Below, piece after piece: positions 1 through 6,572 of a DNA stretch of 9,899 nucleotides (position 1 is its first letter; the number at the start of each line of letters is the position of its first letter). Source of the DNA: Benthicola sp964195715 (GTDB taxonomy: Bacteria; Gemmatimonadota; Gemmatimonadetes; Palauibacterales; Palauibacteraceae); NCBI GenBank assembly GCA_964195715.1, contig CAXMRU010000156.1, positions 1 to 9,899 on the forward strand. Direction: 5' to 3'. The notes under the pieces were generated by a model. It was not told the DNA's origin and did not search any database. It saw only the letters and a list, made by a program, of their open reading frames with translations. The position numbers were made by a program, and so were the translations under genes.

Positions 1-94
1 GGTCGCCTGATAAGCGTGAGGTCGGTGGTAGTGCTGCGCGCGCCTGCGGCGTGCTCGCAACGCTGGACGACGCGGCAAATCCACCCGGGCCCAT
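1..94 (+). repeat. tRNA-Ile-derived dispersed repeat, copy 1
   Basis: First of three near-identical copies. Reading left to right it contains the tRNA-Ile(GAU) anticodon loop CTGATAA (7-13), stem strand GCGTG, variable loop AGGTC and T-stem strand GGTGG (24-28). A 52-nt stretch (29-80) then stands where a 7-nt T-loop should be. After it come CCACC (81-85), acceptor strand CGGGCCC (86-92) and discriminator A93. The CCA tail is absent. Positions 5-94 are identical to copy 2; copy 3 differs at two positions over 94. The left flank is cut by the window edge, so whether a 5' tRNA half lies upstream cannot be seen. The repeat itself is seen directly; the tRNA assignment rests on my memory of bacterial tRNA-Ile sequences. 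Confidence 0.9.
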
Positions 95-144
95 ACACGG
101 GAAGCCCCGTCCGACTGGGTTTTCGTGCATCTGCGGGGTGAGCG

Positions 145-162
145 GTCTCAATCGACTGAGAC
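145..162. promoter_or_regulatory. 18-bp near-perfect palindrome, possible operator
   Basis: GTCTCA (145-150) and TGAGAC (157-162) are perfect inverted arms around ATCGAC, whose core TCGA is itself symmetric, so only one base pair breaks the dyad. It lies about 200 bp upstream of the UPF0182 start. The symmetry would suit a dimeric regulator site, but no regulator can be named and the distance is large. It could equally be a chance palindrome or an RNA hairpin. Confidence 0.25.
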
Positions 163-164
163 TC

Positions 165-188
165 GCGGTGGCAAAGGCGGTGACAAGG
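165..188 (+). repeat. 12-bp tandem dimer (GCGGTGACAAGG-like), copy A
   Basis: Two head-to-tail units, GCGGTGGCAAAG (165-176) and GCGGTGACAAGG (177-188), match at 10 of 12 positions. A similar dimer occurs at 3156-3179, and the first 21 bases of the two dimers agree at 19 positions. Both are intergenic and near a tRNA-derived repeat, though on opposite sides of it. Function unknown. Confidence 0.45.
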
Positions 189-350
189 AGGGTCGCACGA
201 CTGCGGGTGGGACGGGCGGCCGACGACACCCACGCCTATATTAATCCCAGTGATGTCGTGCCCGCGCTCGCCCTGGCAGAGATACTTCGCATCTCAAGGC
301 GAACCGCTTTGAGGATCCCGTGGTGGGCCCAGGCCGTGAAGCCGTCTATC

Positions 351-357
351 GGAAGGG
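351..357 (+). promoter_or_regulatory. Ribosome binding site for the UPF0182 gene
   Basis: GGAAGGG lies 10 nt before ATG 368 and supports that start. The frame is also open from GTG 320, where GAGG (311-314) sits 5 nt upstream. That alternative would add 16 residues without recognisable family sequence, so ATG 368 is preferred. Confidence 0.5.
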
Positions 358-367
358 CAGTGCCGTC

Positions 368-3097
368 ATGAACGACCTATCGGATTTCCAGAGGCGCCGG
401 GGCGAGCGGCCCCAGATCGACCTGGGGGCCCTCGACTTCAACCAGATCCGCCGGGTGATGCGCTGGGGACTCCTGCTCCTGGCGCTCATCCTGGTATGGA
501 CAGGCGTGAGGTGGGCGGGGACGTTCTACACCGACTGGCTCTTTTTCCGGGAGCTCGGGCAGGCGTCGGTGCTGGTGAAGATCGTGACGACCCGCGCCAT
601 TCTCTTCACGGTGGCGCTCGCGGTCTTCCTGGGCCTCGCGCTCCCCAGCCTGTACGCCGCGGCCCGATCCACCGATCGATCCCCGCTTCCTGACGCGCCG
701 CTCGAGGCGCTCGACTACCACCTGGTCCACAAGCTCCTGGTGCGGGTCGCAGCCGTGGTCGTCCTGCTGGCCGCCATCTTCCTGGGCTCGTACGCGGGGT
801 CGGAGTGGGAGACCGTCCTGCTCGCCATGAACGCCGTCCCGTTCGGCCAGTCGGATCCGATCTTCGGACGGGACTTCTCCTTCTACATCTTTACGCTTCC
901 GGCGCTGCGCCTCGTCCACGGCTGGCTCGTCGCCGCGGTCGTGGTCCTCGGGGTGATCCTGGCCGTATTCCACAACGTGACCGGTCGTCTTCGGGGCGAG
1001 CCGGCGCAGCTCGGGGCCACGGCGCGGAAGTGGCTGGTCACGCTGGGCGCGGTGCTCTTCCTGCTCATCGCGGTCGGACACTGGCTGGGGCGTTACGAAC
1101 TGCTGTTCTCGCCCACCGGGACGGTGTTCGGCGTCGGCTACACCGACGATCACGTCAACCTCCCGGGCCGGGCAATCCTGGCCGTGGTCGCCCTGGTGAC
1201 CTCCGGGTTCCTGGCCGCTGCCGCCGTCCGCTTCCGCGGAAATCGATGGATCGTCGGGCCGGTGGCCGGCTGGCTGGTCCTGGTGCTTTTGGTGGGGTCC
1301 GCGGCGCCGGCGCTTGTGCAGCGGCTGCGCGTGGAGCCGAGCGAGCTGGCGCTCGAGCGGGAGTACCTGGCCACCAACATCGAGTTCACGCGCAAGGCCT
1401 TCGGGCTGGAAGGTCTGGAGTCGCGTGACCACCCGGCCCGCGGCGAGATCGACGCGGAGATGGTCGCCGACAACCGCGGGACGCTCCGCAACGTCCGGCT
1501 GTGGGACGAGGGCCCGCTGCTCCAGAGCTACAACCAGATCCAGTTCTTCCGCCTCTACTACGACTTCATGGCCGTGCACACGGACCGCTACACGGTGGAC
1601 GGCGAGCTGCGGCAGGTGATGCTCGCCACGCGCGAGCTGGCCGCGGACAAGCTGCCGGCCGAGGCCCAGCGCTGGGTCAACCGGCACCTCCAGTTCACCC
1701 ACGGCTACGGCGTGGCCATGAGCCCCGTGACGGAAGTCGAGGCCGGTGGCCGACCCACATTCTTCATCCGCGATGTCCCGCCGGTGGGCCGGATTCCACT
1801 CGACCGTCCCGAGATCTACTACGGTCTCCGCAGCCTGGACTTCGTGATCGCCCGCAGCGGGATGCAGGAGTTCAACTACCCCGGCCAGGAGGGGCCCGAG
1901 TACACCAGCTACGAGGGAAGCGGCGGCGTCCTCCTCAGCTCGTTCTTCCGCCGGCTGCTCTACGCCTGGCAGTTCCGAGACCTGAACATCCTGATCACCG
2001 GCGAGGTGGGGCCGGAGAGCCGGATCCAGTACCAGCGGACCGTGTCGGAGCGCGTGGGCACGATCGCTCCGTTCCTCAGGAAGGACCGCGAAGCGTACGC
2101 CGTCGTCGCCGATGGCCGGGTGTTCTGGATCCAGGACGCCTACACGGTCACCAGCAGGTACCCCTACGCGACGCGCTGGGAAGGCCGGTTCAACTACATC
2201 CGCAACAGCGTCAAGGCGGTCGTGGATGCGTATGACGGGAGCGTGGACTTCTACGTCTTCGAGCCCGACGACCCGCTGGTCCGCACCTACGGGGCGATCT
2301 TCCCGGGACTCTTCAAGCCGCGCGAGGAGATGCCGGAGTCCCTCCGTGCACACGTACGGGTGCCGCTCGACCTGTTCACGGTCCAGACGCAGATGCTGCT
2401 GCAGTACCACATGCAGGACCCGGTCGTGTTCTACAACAAGGAGGACCAGTGGGACGTCCCCGTCCAGACCTCCTTCGGCCGCTCCGAGTCCCTCCGGCCG
2501 TACTACATCGTGGCCCGGCTACCGGGAGAAGAGAAGGAGGAGTTCCTGCTGATCCAGCCGTTCACGCCCGACAACCGGCATAACCTGGTGGGGTGGATGG
2601 CGGCACGGAACGACGGCGAGCACTACGGCGGGCGGATCCTGTTCCGCTTCCCGACGGGCCGGCACGTGGACGGCCCCAACCAGATCGAGGCCCGGATCGA
2701 CAACGACGCGGTCATCTCCGAGCAGTTCACGCTGTGGGGCCAGGTGGGCTCGGAGGTGATGCGGGGGATCCTCCTCGTCATCCCCATGGGAGACGCCATC
2801 CTGTACGCCGAGCCGGTGTTCCTGAAGCCGGAGACGCTCGAGTTCCCTGAGCTGCGCCGCATCATCCTTGCCGACGTCCGGCAGGTGACCATGCACCAGA
2901 CGCTCGAGGCCTCCGTCGCCGCGCTGATCGGGGAGTTGCCCGCGGTCAGGCCGGTCACGGAGGGCGCGGTGCATGAGGCAGGTGCGGCCGAAGCGGGGGC
3001 GGACCCGGAGATCTTTGAGTCGATCCGCGAAGAGCTGCGGCAGACGATCGAGAGGCTGCGGACCCTGCTCGACCGGCTGGAGCAGGGCTCTCGCTGA
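368..3097 (+). CDS. UPF0182 (COG1615) family integral membrane protein
   Basis: A 909-residue protein, close to the usual 900-1000 for the UPF0182 family, whose function is unknown. About seven hydrophobic segments fill the N-terminal third (roughly residues 34-50, 75-97, 124-143, 180-202, 221-241, 267-287 and 295-315). Family-typical blocks are visible: DPIFGRDFSFYIFTLP near 163-178, then EREYLATNIEFTRKAFGL near 330-347 at the start of a large hydrophilic, probably extracytoplasmic, domain of about 500 residues. The C-terminus has an acidic/Gln-rich linker and a short amphipathic, coiled-coil-like helix. ATG 368 is chosen for its GGAAGGG site; GTG 320 is possible. The gene stands alone, flanked by tRNA-derived repeats on both sides, and converges with the repressor gene. 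Nothing ties it to the fatty-acid genes. Family assignment is strong; role unknown. Confidence 0.93.
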   Translation: MNDLSDFQRRRGERPQIDLGALDFNQIRRVMRWGLLLLALILVWTGVRWAGTFYTDWLFFRELGQASVLVKIVTTRAILFTVALAVFLGLALPSLYAAARSTDRSPLPDAPLEALDYHLVHKLLVRVAAVVVLLAAIFLGSYAGSEWETVLLAMNAVPFGQSDPIFGRDFSFYIFTLPALRLVHGWLVAAVVVLGVILAVFHNVTGRLRGEPAQLGATARKWLVTLGAVLFLLIAVGHWLGRYELLFSPTGTVFGVGYTDDHVNLPGRAILAVVALVTSGFLAAAAVRFRGNRWIVGPVAGWLVLVLLVGSAAPALVQRLRVEPSELALEREYLATNIEFTRKAFGLEGLESRDHPARGEIDAEMVADNRGTLRNVRLWDEGPLLQSYNQIQFFRLYYDFMAVHTDRYTVDGELRQVMLATRELAADKLPAEAQRWVNRHLQFTHGYGVAMSPVTEVEAGGRPTFFIRDVPPVGRIPLDRPEIYYGLRSLDFVIARSGMQEFNYPGQEGPEYTSYEGSGGVLLSSFFRRLLYAWQFRDLNILITGEVGPESRIQYQRTVSERVGTIAPFLRKDREAYAVVADGRVFWIQDAYTVTSRYPYATRWEGRFNYIRNSVKAVVDAYDGSVDFYVFEPDDPLVRTYGAIFPGLFKPREEMPESLRAHVRVPLDLFTVQTQMLLQYHMQDPVVFYNKEDQWDVPVQTSFGRSESLRPYYIVARLPGEEKEEFLLIQPFTPDNRHNLVGWMAARNDGEHYGGRILFRFPTGRHVDGPNQIEARIDNDAVISEQFTLWGQVGSEVMRGILLVIPMGDAILYAEPVFLKPETLEFPELRRIILADVRQVTMHQTLEASVAALIGELPAVRPVTEGAVHEAGAAEAGADPEIFESIREELRQTIERLRTLLDRLEQGSR

Positions 3098-3100
3098 GGC

Positions 3101-3114
3101 GGGGCCTTGGCCCC
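3101..3114 (+). terminator. Hairpin just after the UPF0182 stop codon
   Basis: GGGGC (3101-3105), loop CTTG, GCCCC (3110-3114) begins 3 nt after the TGA. It is a compact GC hairpin but no T-run follows, so intrinsic termination would be weak. It may instead protect the mRNA 3' end. Confidence 0.35.
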
Positions 3115-3155
3115 CGGGACCGGGAAGATGACCGGCGAGCGGGGCCTGTGCGGCC

Positions 3156-3179
3156 GCGGTGACAAGGGCGGTGACAGCG
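3156..3179 (+). repeat. 12-bp tandem dimer (GCGGTGACAAGG-like), copy B
   Basis: Units GCGGTGACAAGG (3156-3167) and GCGGTGACAGCG (3168-3179). The first unit is identical to the second unit of the dimer at 165-188. The second unit also forms part of the left arm of the adjoining hairpin. Function unknown. Confidence 0.45.
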
Positions 3180-3188
3180 CTCACCGCC
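3167..3188. terminator. Strong hairpin between the convergent UPF0182 and fadR genes
   Basis: GGCGGTGA (3167-3174), loop CAGCGC, TCACCGCC (3181-3188) is a perfect 8-bp stem. On the plus strand it is followed by GCTCGTTT, a poor T-tract. It lies between convergent genes just before repeat copy 2, so a bidirectional terminator is plausible but unproven. Confidence 0.4.
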
Positions 3189-3199
3189 GCTCGTTTCGG

Positions 3200-3289
3200 G
3201 CCTGATAAGCGTGAGGTCGGTGGTAGTGCTGCGCGCGCCTGCGGCGTGCTCGCAACGCTGGACGACGCGGCAAATCCACCCGGGCCCAT
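3200..3289 (+). repeat. tRNA-Ile-derived dispersed repeat, copy 2
   Basis: Identical over 90 bp to positions 5-94. It lacks the GGTCG shared by the left ends of copies 1 and 3, which sets the minimal common left boundary one base before CCTGATAAGC. The right boundary is the tRNA discriminator A plus one T. GGTGG (3219-3223) and CCACC (3276-3280) bracket the 52-nt replacement of the T-loop. Upstream sequence shows no D-arm or 5' acceptor strand, so this is a 3'-half fragment and not an intact tRNA gene. It lies in the convergent gap, 24 bp from the fadR stop. Confidence 0.9.
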
Positions 3290-3313
3290 TCTCGAAGGCC
3301 CGTTCGGCGGCGG

Positions 3314-3907
3314 TCACGAGGCCCGCAGGCCACTCAGCAGCAGGTCGCTCACCGGGTCGGCGCGGGATGCCAGCCGCGTGTTCTTCCGCGAGAGCACCCA
3401 GTCGGTGGCCATCTCGTCCAGAATGCCGAACACTACCTTTGCGGCGAAAAGCGCGTCCAGGTCGCGCCGAAAGACGCCCTCTTCCTTCCCCTGCTCCACG
3501 ACCCGGGCGATGAGGGCCATGTACTCGCGGATACCGCTCCGGGAGAGGCGCTCCAGGATGTGCAGCGTGTGGCGGAACTCGACCTGGAAGATCACCGCCA
3601 GGTCCCGGTCCTCGCCCAGCAGCGAGAGGTGCAGGCCCACGATGCGGCGCAGCTTCTCCTCAGCGCCGCGGACGTCCCCCTCCACGATCTGTCGGGCCTG
3701 CTCGGTGAAGCGCCGCATGGCGCTCTCGAAGATCGAGACCAGCAGGTCTTCCTTGTTCTTGAAGTAGAGGTAGATCGTCCCGTCGGCCACGCCGGCGCGC
3801 CGGGCGATATTGGAGACCGTGGTGCGGTAGTAGCCGCGGCGGGCGATCTCCAACACTGCCGCGTCCTGGATCCGCTCCCGCTTCTCTTCCCTGCGCACGG
3901 TGTTCAA
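3314..3907 (-). CDS. fadR: TetR-family transcriptional repressor, Bacillus FadR (YsiA) type
   Basis: A 197-residue cytoplasmic regulator, expected to repress beta-oxidation genes and release DNA on binding long-chain acyl-CoA. The N-terminal TetR helix-turn-helix spans about residues 10-56 and includes VSNIARRAGVADGTIYLYF. Both this block (GVADGTIYLYFKNKEDLL) and the C-terminal block with FGILDE and WVLS closely resemble B. subtilis FadR as I recall it. This is unrelated to the GntR-type FadR of E. coli. The start is TTG at 3907-3905, with GGAG 7 nt upstream; no in-frame ATG or GTG fits a ribosome site better. It is divergent from fadNAE, whose promoter carries a FadR-like operator. In B. subtilis the regulator lies in a different operon, so this adjacency strengthens the functional call. 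Ligand specificity is inferred. Confidence 0.85.
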   Translation of the reverse strand: MNTVRREEKRERIQDAAVLEIARRGYYRTTVSNIARRAGVADGTIYLYFKNKEDLLVSIFESAMRRFTEQARQIVEGDVRGAEEKLRRIVGLHLSLLGEDRDLAVIFQVEFRHTLHILERLSRSGIREYMALIARVVEQGKEEGVFRRDLDALFAAKVVFGILDEMATDWVLSRKNTRLASRADPVSDLLLSGLRAS

Positions 3908-3914
3908 TTGATCA

Positions 3915-3918
3915 CTCC
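3915..3918 (-). promoter_or_regulatory. Ribosome binding site for fadR (decides a TTG start)
   Basis: On the minus strand GGAG is separated by 7 nt (TGATCAA) from the TTG at 3907. The next in-frame candidate, GTG at codon 4, would be 16 nt away, too far. A weak TTG start would keep repressor levels low. Confidence 0.5.
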
Positions 3919-3942
3919 GACAGAGAGTGCTTGGTCAAAAAC

Positions 3943-3960
3943 TGAACGATAACTCAATAT
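3943..3960. promoter_or_regulatory. Possible second FadR operator near the fadR start
   Basis: TGAACGA (3943-3949), TAAC, TCAATAT (3954-3960) has the arm length and 4-bp centre of the FadR box. The left arm matches the consensus arm TGAATGA at 6 of 7, the right arm matches TCATTCA at 4 of 7. It lies 36 bp upstream of the fadR start, between a minus-strand TTGGCA (3968-3963, a possible -35) and the gene, which would suit autoregulation. No good -10 was found. Confidence 0.35.
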
Positions 3961-4064
3961 CTTGCCAATCCTGGATACCTCCTCGCGCACCCGGCCCGCC
4001 ATTTACTCATTTGTATATCATAATACCGATCCACTGAAATGGAACCCTCAGCTGCAAATGCCCG

Positions 4065-4093
4065 TTGACAACTTGCAGAAGCGGTCCTAGCGT
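4065..4093 (+). promoter_or_regulatory. Candidate sigma-70-type promoter for fadNAE
   Basis: A perfect -35 TTGACA (4065-4070) is followed after 17 bp by TAGCGT (4088-4093). This matches TATAAT only at T1, A2 and T6, but in the ideal spacing. A start near 4100 would give a 5' leader of about 50 nt carrying the fadN ribosome site. The weak -10 overlaps the FadR operator by 2 bp. Confidence 0.55.
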
Positions 4094-4109
4094 TATGAAT
4101 AGTCATTCA
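4092..4109. promoter_or_regulatory. FadR operator overlapping the fadN transcription start
   Basis: GTTATGAATAGTCATTCA matches the B. subtilis FadR box, recalled as TGAATGAMTANTCATTCA, at 15 of 18 positions. The right arm TCATTCA and the TA centre are perfect; the left arm keeps its inner ATGA. It covers the end of the -10 and the predicted start site, the classic placement for a repressor that blocks initiation, and the divergent gene encodes a FadR-type protein. A half-site-like TTACTCATT lies at 4003-4011. Sequence match seen; binding inferred. Confidence 0.75.
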
Positions 4110-4139
4110 GTTTCCGTCGGAGGAGTCTCTATTTCGGCC

Positions 4140-4145
4140 GGAGGG
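4140..4145 (+). promoter_or_regulatory. Ribosome binding site for fadN
   Basis: GGAGGG, 5 nt before ATG 4151, is a strong Shine-Dalgarno sequence and fixes the start directly before the MKQHVRKVAVLGSG N-terminus. Confidence 0.7.
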
Positions 4146-4150
4146 TCTGC

Positions 4151-6553
4151 ATGAAGCAGCACGTCCGCAAGGTGGCGGTGCTCGGGTCCGGCGTGATGGG
4201 TAGCGCCATCGCCGCGCACTTCGCCAACGCCGGCGTCCCATCTCTCGTTCTGGACATCGTGCCGGCGGAGCCCGATGAGGCCGAAAAGGCCGCCGGGCTC
4301 ACCCTGGAGGACCGGATAGTCCGCGACTGCCTCGCCGCCAGGTCCGTGAGGACGCTCCTCAAAGCCCGGCCGGCGCCCCTCTTCACCCCGGAACGGCTGA
4401 AGCTGATCGAGGTCGGCAACCTCGAGGACGACCTGCCGCGCTTGGCCGAGGCGGACTGGGTGGTGGAGGTGGTGAAGGAGGACCTGGAGATCAAGAAGAA
4501 GGTGCTGGCCACCGCGGCGCCTCACATCGGGCCCGAGGCGGTCCTCTCCAGCAACACCTCGGGACTGTCGCTGGCGGAGATGGCCGCGGTCCTGCCCGAG
4601 GGGCTCCGGCCCCGGTTCCTCGGCACCCATTTCTTCAACCCGCCGCGTTATATGAAGCTGCTGGAGGTCATCCCCACCGCCGAGACGGCGCGGGAGGTGC
4701 TGGAGTTCGTGGAGCAGTTCTCCACCCAGCGTCTGGGCAAGGGGATCGTTCCCGCCAGGGACACGCCGAACTTCATCGCCAACCGGATCGGTATCCACGC
4801 GGTGATGGTCACGCTGCGGGTGATGCAGGAGATGGGGCTCAGCGTGGAGGAGGTGGACGCGCTGACCGGGCCCGCGCTGGGTCGGCCGAAGATGGCCACC
4901 TTCCGGCTGGCGGACATGGTGGGGCTCGACACGCTGCTGCACGTGGCGGAGAACCTGCGGCAAAACGCGCCGGACGACGAGGCGCACGAGGTGTTCGCCG
5001 CTCCCGAGTTCCTGGAGAAGATGGTGGAGAAGGGGCTGCTGGGCCGGAAGAGCGGCGCCGGCTTCTACAAGAAGGTGAAGGGGGACGACGGATCGACGAT
5101 TCTCACGCTGGACCTGGACACCCTGGAGTACCGGGAGGGGAAGAAGGCCTCGTTTCCCGAGATGGAAACCCTGAAGTCCATCGACGACCCGGCAGAGCGC
5201 GTGAAGAAGCTGGCCTTCGGCAAGGGCCGGGCGGCTGAGGCCGCGTGGAAGATGCTGGCGGCGACCCTATCGTACGCGGCGATGCGCGTCGGCGAGATCT
5301 GCGACGACGTCTCGGCGGTGGACCGGGCGATCCGCTGGGGCTTCAACTGGACCCTGGGCCCGTTCGAGCTCTGGGACGCCCTGGGCTTCCGGGCGGCGAC
5401 GGAGCGCCTTAAGGACGAGGGGTACCCGTTGCCGGCGTGGGTGGCGGCGCTGTACGAGGCCGGCGAGGAATCGATCTATGTGAGTAAGGACGGCACCCTC
5501 GAGGCACCCACCGCGGAGCCGGGCGTCCTGGCGCCTGTGCCCGTCGATCCGCGGGTCTATGAGTTCGAAGTCCTGCGCCGGGCCGGGGCGGAGATCCGGC
5601 GCAATGCGGGCGCGAGCCTCCTTGACCTGGGCGATGGCGTGATGGCGCTCGAGTTCCACTCGAAAATGAACGTCATCGGCCAGGACACCATCTCCATGAT
5701 CATGACGGCGTGCAAGGAGGCCGAGGCCGAGGGGCAGGCTCTGGTGGTGGCCAATTTCGGGGAAAGCTTCAGCGCCGGCGCCAACCTGATGCTGCTGCTG
5801 ATGGAGGCGCAGGAAGGGAATTGGGACGAGATCGACGCCATCGTCCGCCAGTTCCAGGCGGCGACGAACCGGCTGGAGCGCTGCGCCGTCCCCGTGGTGA
5901 CCGTCCCGCATGGGCTGGCCCTGGGCGGCGGCTGCGAGGTGACGCTGGCGGGCAACGCGATCCGGGCCGCCGCCGAGACCTACATCGGGCTGGTGGAGGT
6001 GGGCGCGGGCGTGGTGCCGGCCGGCGGCGGCTGCCTGCGGCTCTACAAGCGCAACGTGGCCGCGCTGCCCGACCCTTCGGACGTCTACCCGGCCCTGCGA
6101 AAGACCTTCGAGGCCATCGGCATGGCGAAGGTGGCGACTTCGGCCGAGGAGGCGCGCGACATGGGCTTCCTGCGTCCGCAGGACACGTGGTCGATGAACG
6201 GCGACCATCGGGTGGCCGACGCGAAGGACCTGGCGCTGGCCATGGCGCGGGCCGGCTTCGAGGCGCCGCTGCCGGACAAGGAGATTCCCGTGATGGGCAG
6301 AGCGGGCGTGGCCCTGATCGAATCCGTTCTCTACAACATGCAGGAGGGCGGCTACATCTCCGAGCACGACCGAAAGATCGGGCGCGAGCTGGCGCGGATC
6401 CTGAATGGCGGCGACGTGCCCGGCCCGACCACCGTATCTGAGCAGCACATCCTGGACCTGGAGCGGGAGAGCTTCCTGCGGCTGTGCGGCGAGAGGAAGA
6501 CGCTGGAGCGCATGCAGGCGATCCTGAAGACCGGCAAGCCCCTGCGGAACTGA
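4151..6553 (+). CDS. fadN: 3-hydroxyacyl-CoA dehydrogenase / enoyl-CoA hydratase, FadN type
   Basis: An 800-residue bifunctional beta-oxidation enzyme that hydrates trans-2-enoyl-CoA and oxidises the L-3-hydroxyacyl-CoA with NAD+. The domain order is dehydrogenase first, hydratase last, as in B. subtilis FadN (about 790 residues) and opposite to E. coli FadB. The Rossmann motif GSGVMG is at 12-17. The dehydrogenase active site shows S137 (NTSGLS), H160 (GTHFFNPP), E172 and N208 (NFIANRIG). A crotonase-fold domain occupies roughly 465-700, with the oxyanion-type segment FSAGANL near 540-546. Both hydratase glutamates are present: E596 in LGGGCE, and E616 placed seven residues before the P of VVPAGGG. 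All key residues are intact, so it should be active. It is the first gene of the operon, ending 19 nt before fadA. No signal peptide; cytoplasmic. Confidence 0.95.
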   Translation: MKQHVRKVAVLGSGVMGSAIAAHFANAGVPSLVLDIVPAEPDEAEKAAGLTLEDRIVRDCLAARSVRTLLKARPAPLFTPERLKLIEVGNLEDDLPRLAEADWVVEVVKEDLEIKKKVLATAAPHIGPEAVLSSNTSGLSLAEMAAVLPEGLRPRFLGTHFFNPPRYMKLLEVIPTAETAREVLEFVEQFSTQRLGKGIVPARDTPNFIANRIGIHAVMVTLRVMQEMGLSVEEVDALTGPALGRPKMATFRLADMVGLDTLLHVAENLRQNAPDDEAHEVFAAPEFLEKMVEKGLLGRKSGAGFYKKVKGDDGSTILTLDLDTLEYREGKKASFPEMETLKSIDDPAERVKKLAFGKGRAAEAAWKMLAATLSYAAMRVGEICDDVSAVDRAIRWGFNWTLGPFELWDALGFRAATERLKDEGYPLPAWVAALYEAGEESIYVSKDGTLEAPTAEPGVLAPVPVDPRVYEFEVLRRAGAEIRRNAGASLLDLGDGVMALEFHSKMNVIGQDTISMIMTACKEAEAEGQALVVANFGESFSAGANLMLLLMEAQEGNWDEIDAIVRQFQAATNRLERCAVPVVTVPHGLALGGGCEVTLAGNAIRAAAETYIGLVEVGAGVVPAGGGCLRLYKRNVAALPDPSDVYPALRKTFEAIGMAKVATSAEEARDMGFLRPQDTWSMNGDHRVADAKDLALAMARAGFEAPLPDKEIPVMGRAGVALIESVLYNMQEGGYISEHDRKIGRELARILNGGDVPGPTTVSEQHILDLERESFLRLCGERKTLERMQAILKTGKPLRN

Positions 6554-6560
6554 CGGCTGT

Positions 6561-6566
6561 AAGGAG
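6561..6566 (+). promoter_or_regulatory. Ribosome binding site for fadA
   Basis: AAGGAG lies 6 nt before ATG 6573, inside the 19-nt fadN-fadA gap. The spacing leaves no room for a promoter and supports co-transcription. Confidence 0.65.
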
Positions 6567-6572
6567 AGAACG

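Larger units (their letters stand above)
95..367. other. Intergenic region upstream of the UPF0182 gene
   Basis: No convincing gene is seen. The region holds a small hairpin right after repeat copy 1 (ACGGG, loop AAGC, CCCGT; 97-110), a palindrome at 145-162 and a 12-bp tandem dimer at 165-188. A TATATT (237-242) could be a -10 element but has no matching -35. A 54-codon frame from GTG 207 to the stop at 369-371 overlaps the UPF0182 start codon as ATGA. It has a faint helix-turn-helix look (AEILRISRRTALR), but fewer G/C third positions than the real genes here, so it is not called as a gene. Confidence 0.5.

Noticed and set aside
5..94. Intact tRNA gene with an intron in the T-arm
   Set aside because: For copies 2 and 3 the adjacent upstream sequence has no D-arm or 5' acceptor strand, the anticodon stem is only 2-3 bp, and no CCA follows, so a functional tRNA is not supported.
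1..94. Integron attC site or CRISPR repeat
   Set aside because: The copies are kilobases apart, lack the attC core-site pattern and have no array of regular spacers.
237..242. TATATT as a -10 promoter element for the UPF0182 gene
   Set aside because: The sequence 17 bp upstream (GGGCGG) has no resemblance to a -35 element.
51..371. Full 106-codon plus-strand frame beginning inside repeat copy 1
   Set aside because: Its N-terminal third is tRNA-derived repeat and no ribosome site precedes the start; only the last 54 codons merited a speculative note.
377..2410. 677-codon antisense reading frame opposite the UPF0182 gene
   Set aside because: Low-complexity His/Arg/Glu/Gln-rich composition typical of antisense GC-rich frames; the plus strand encodes a recognisable family protein.
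2519..3289. 256-codon minus-strand frame starting in repeat copy 2
   Set aside because: It overlaps the end of the UPF0182 gene, starts within the repeat without a ribosome site and resembles no known family.
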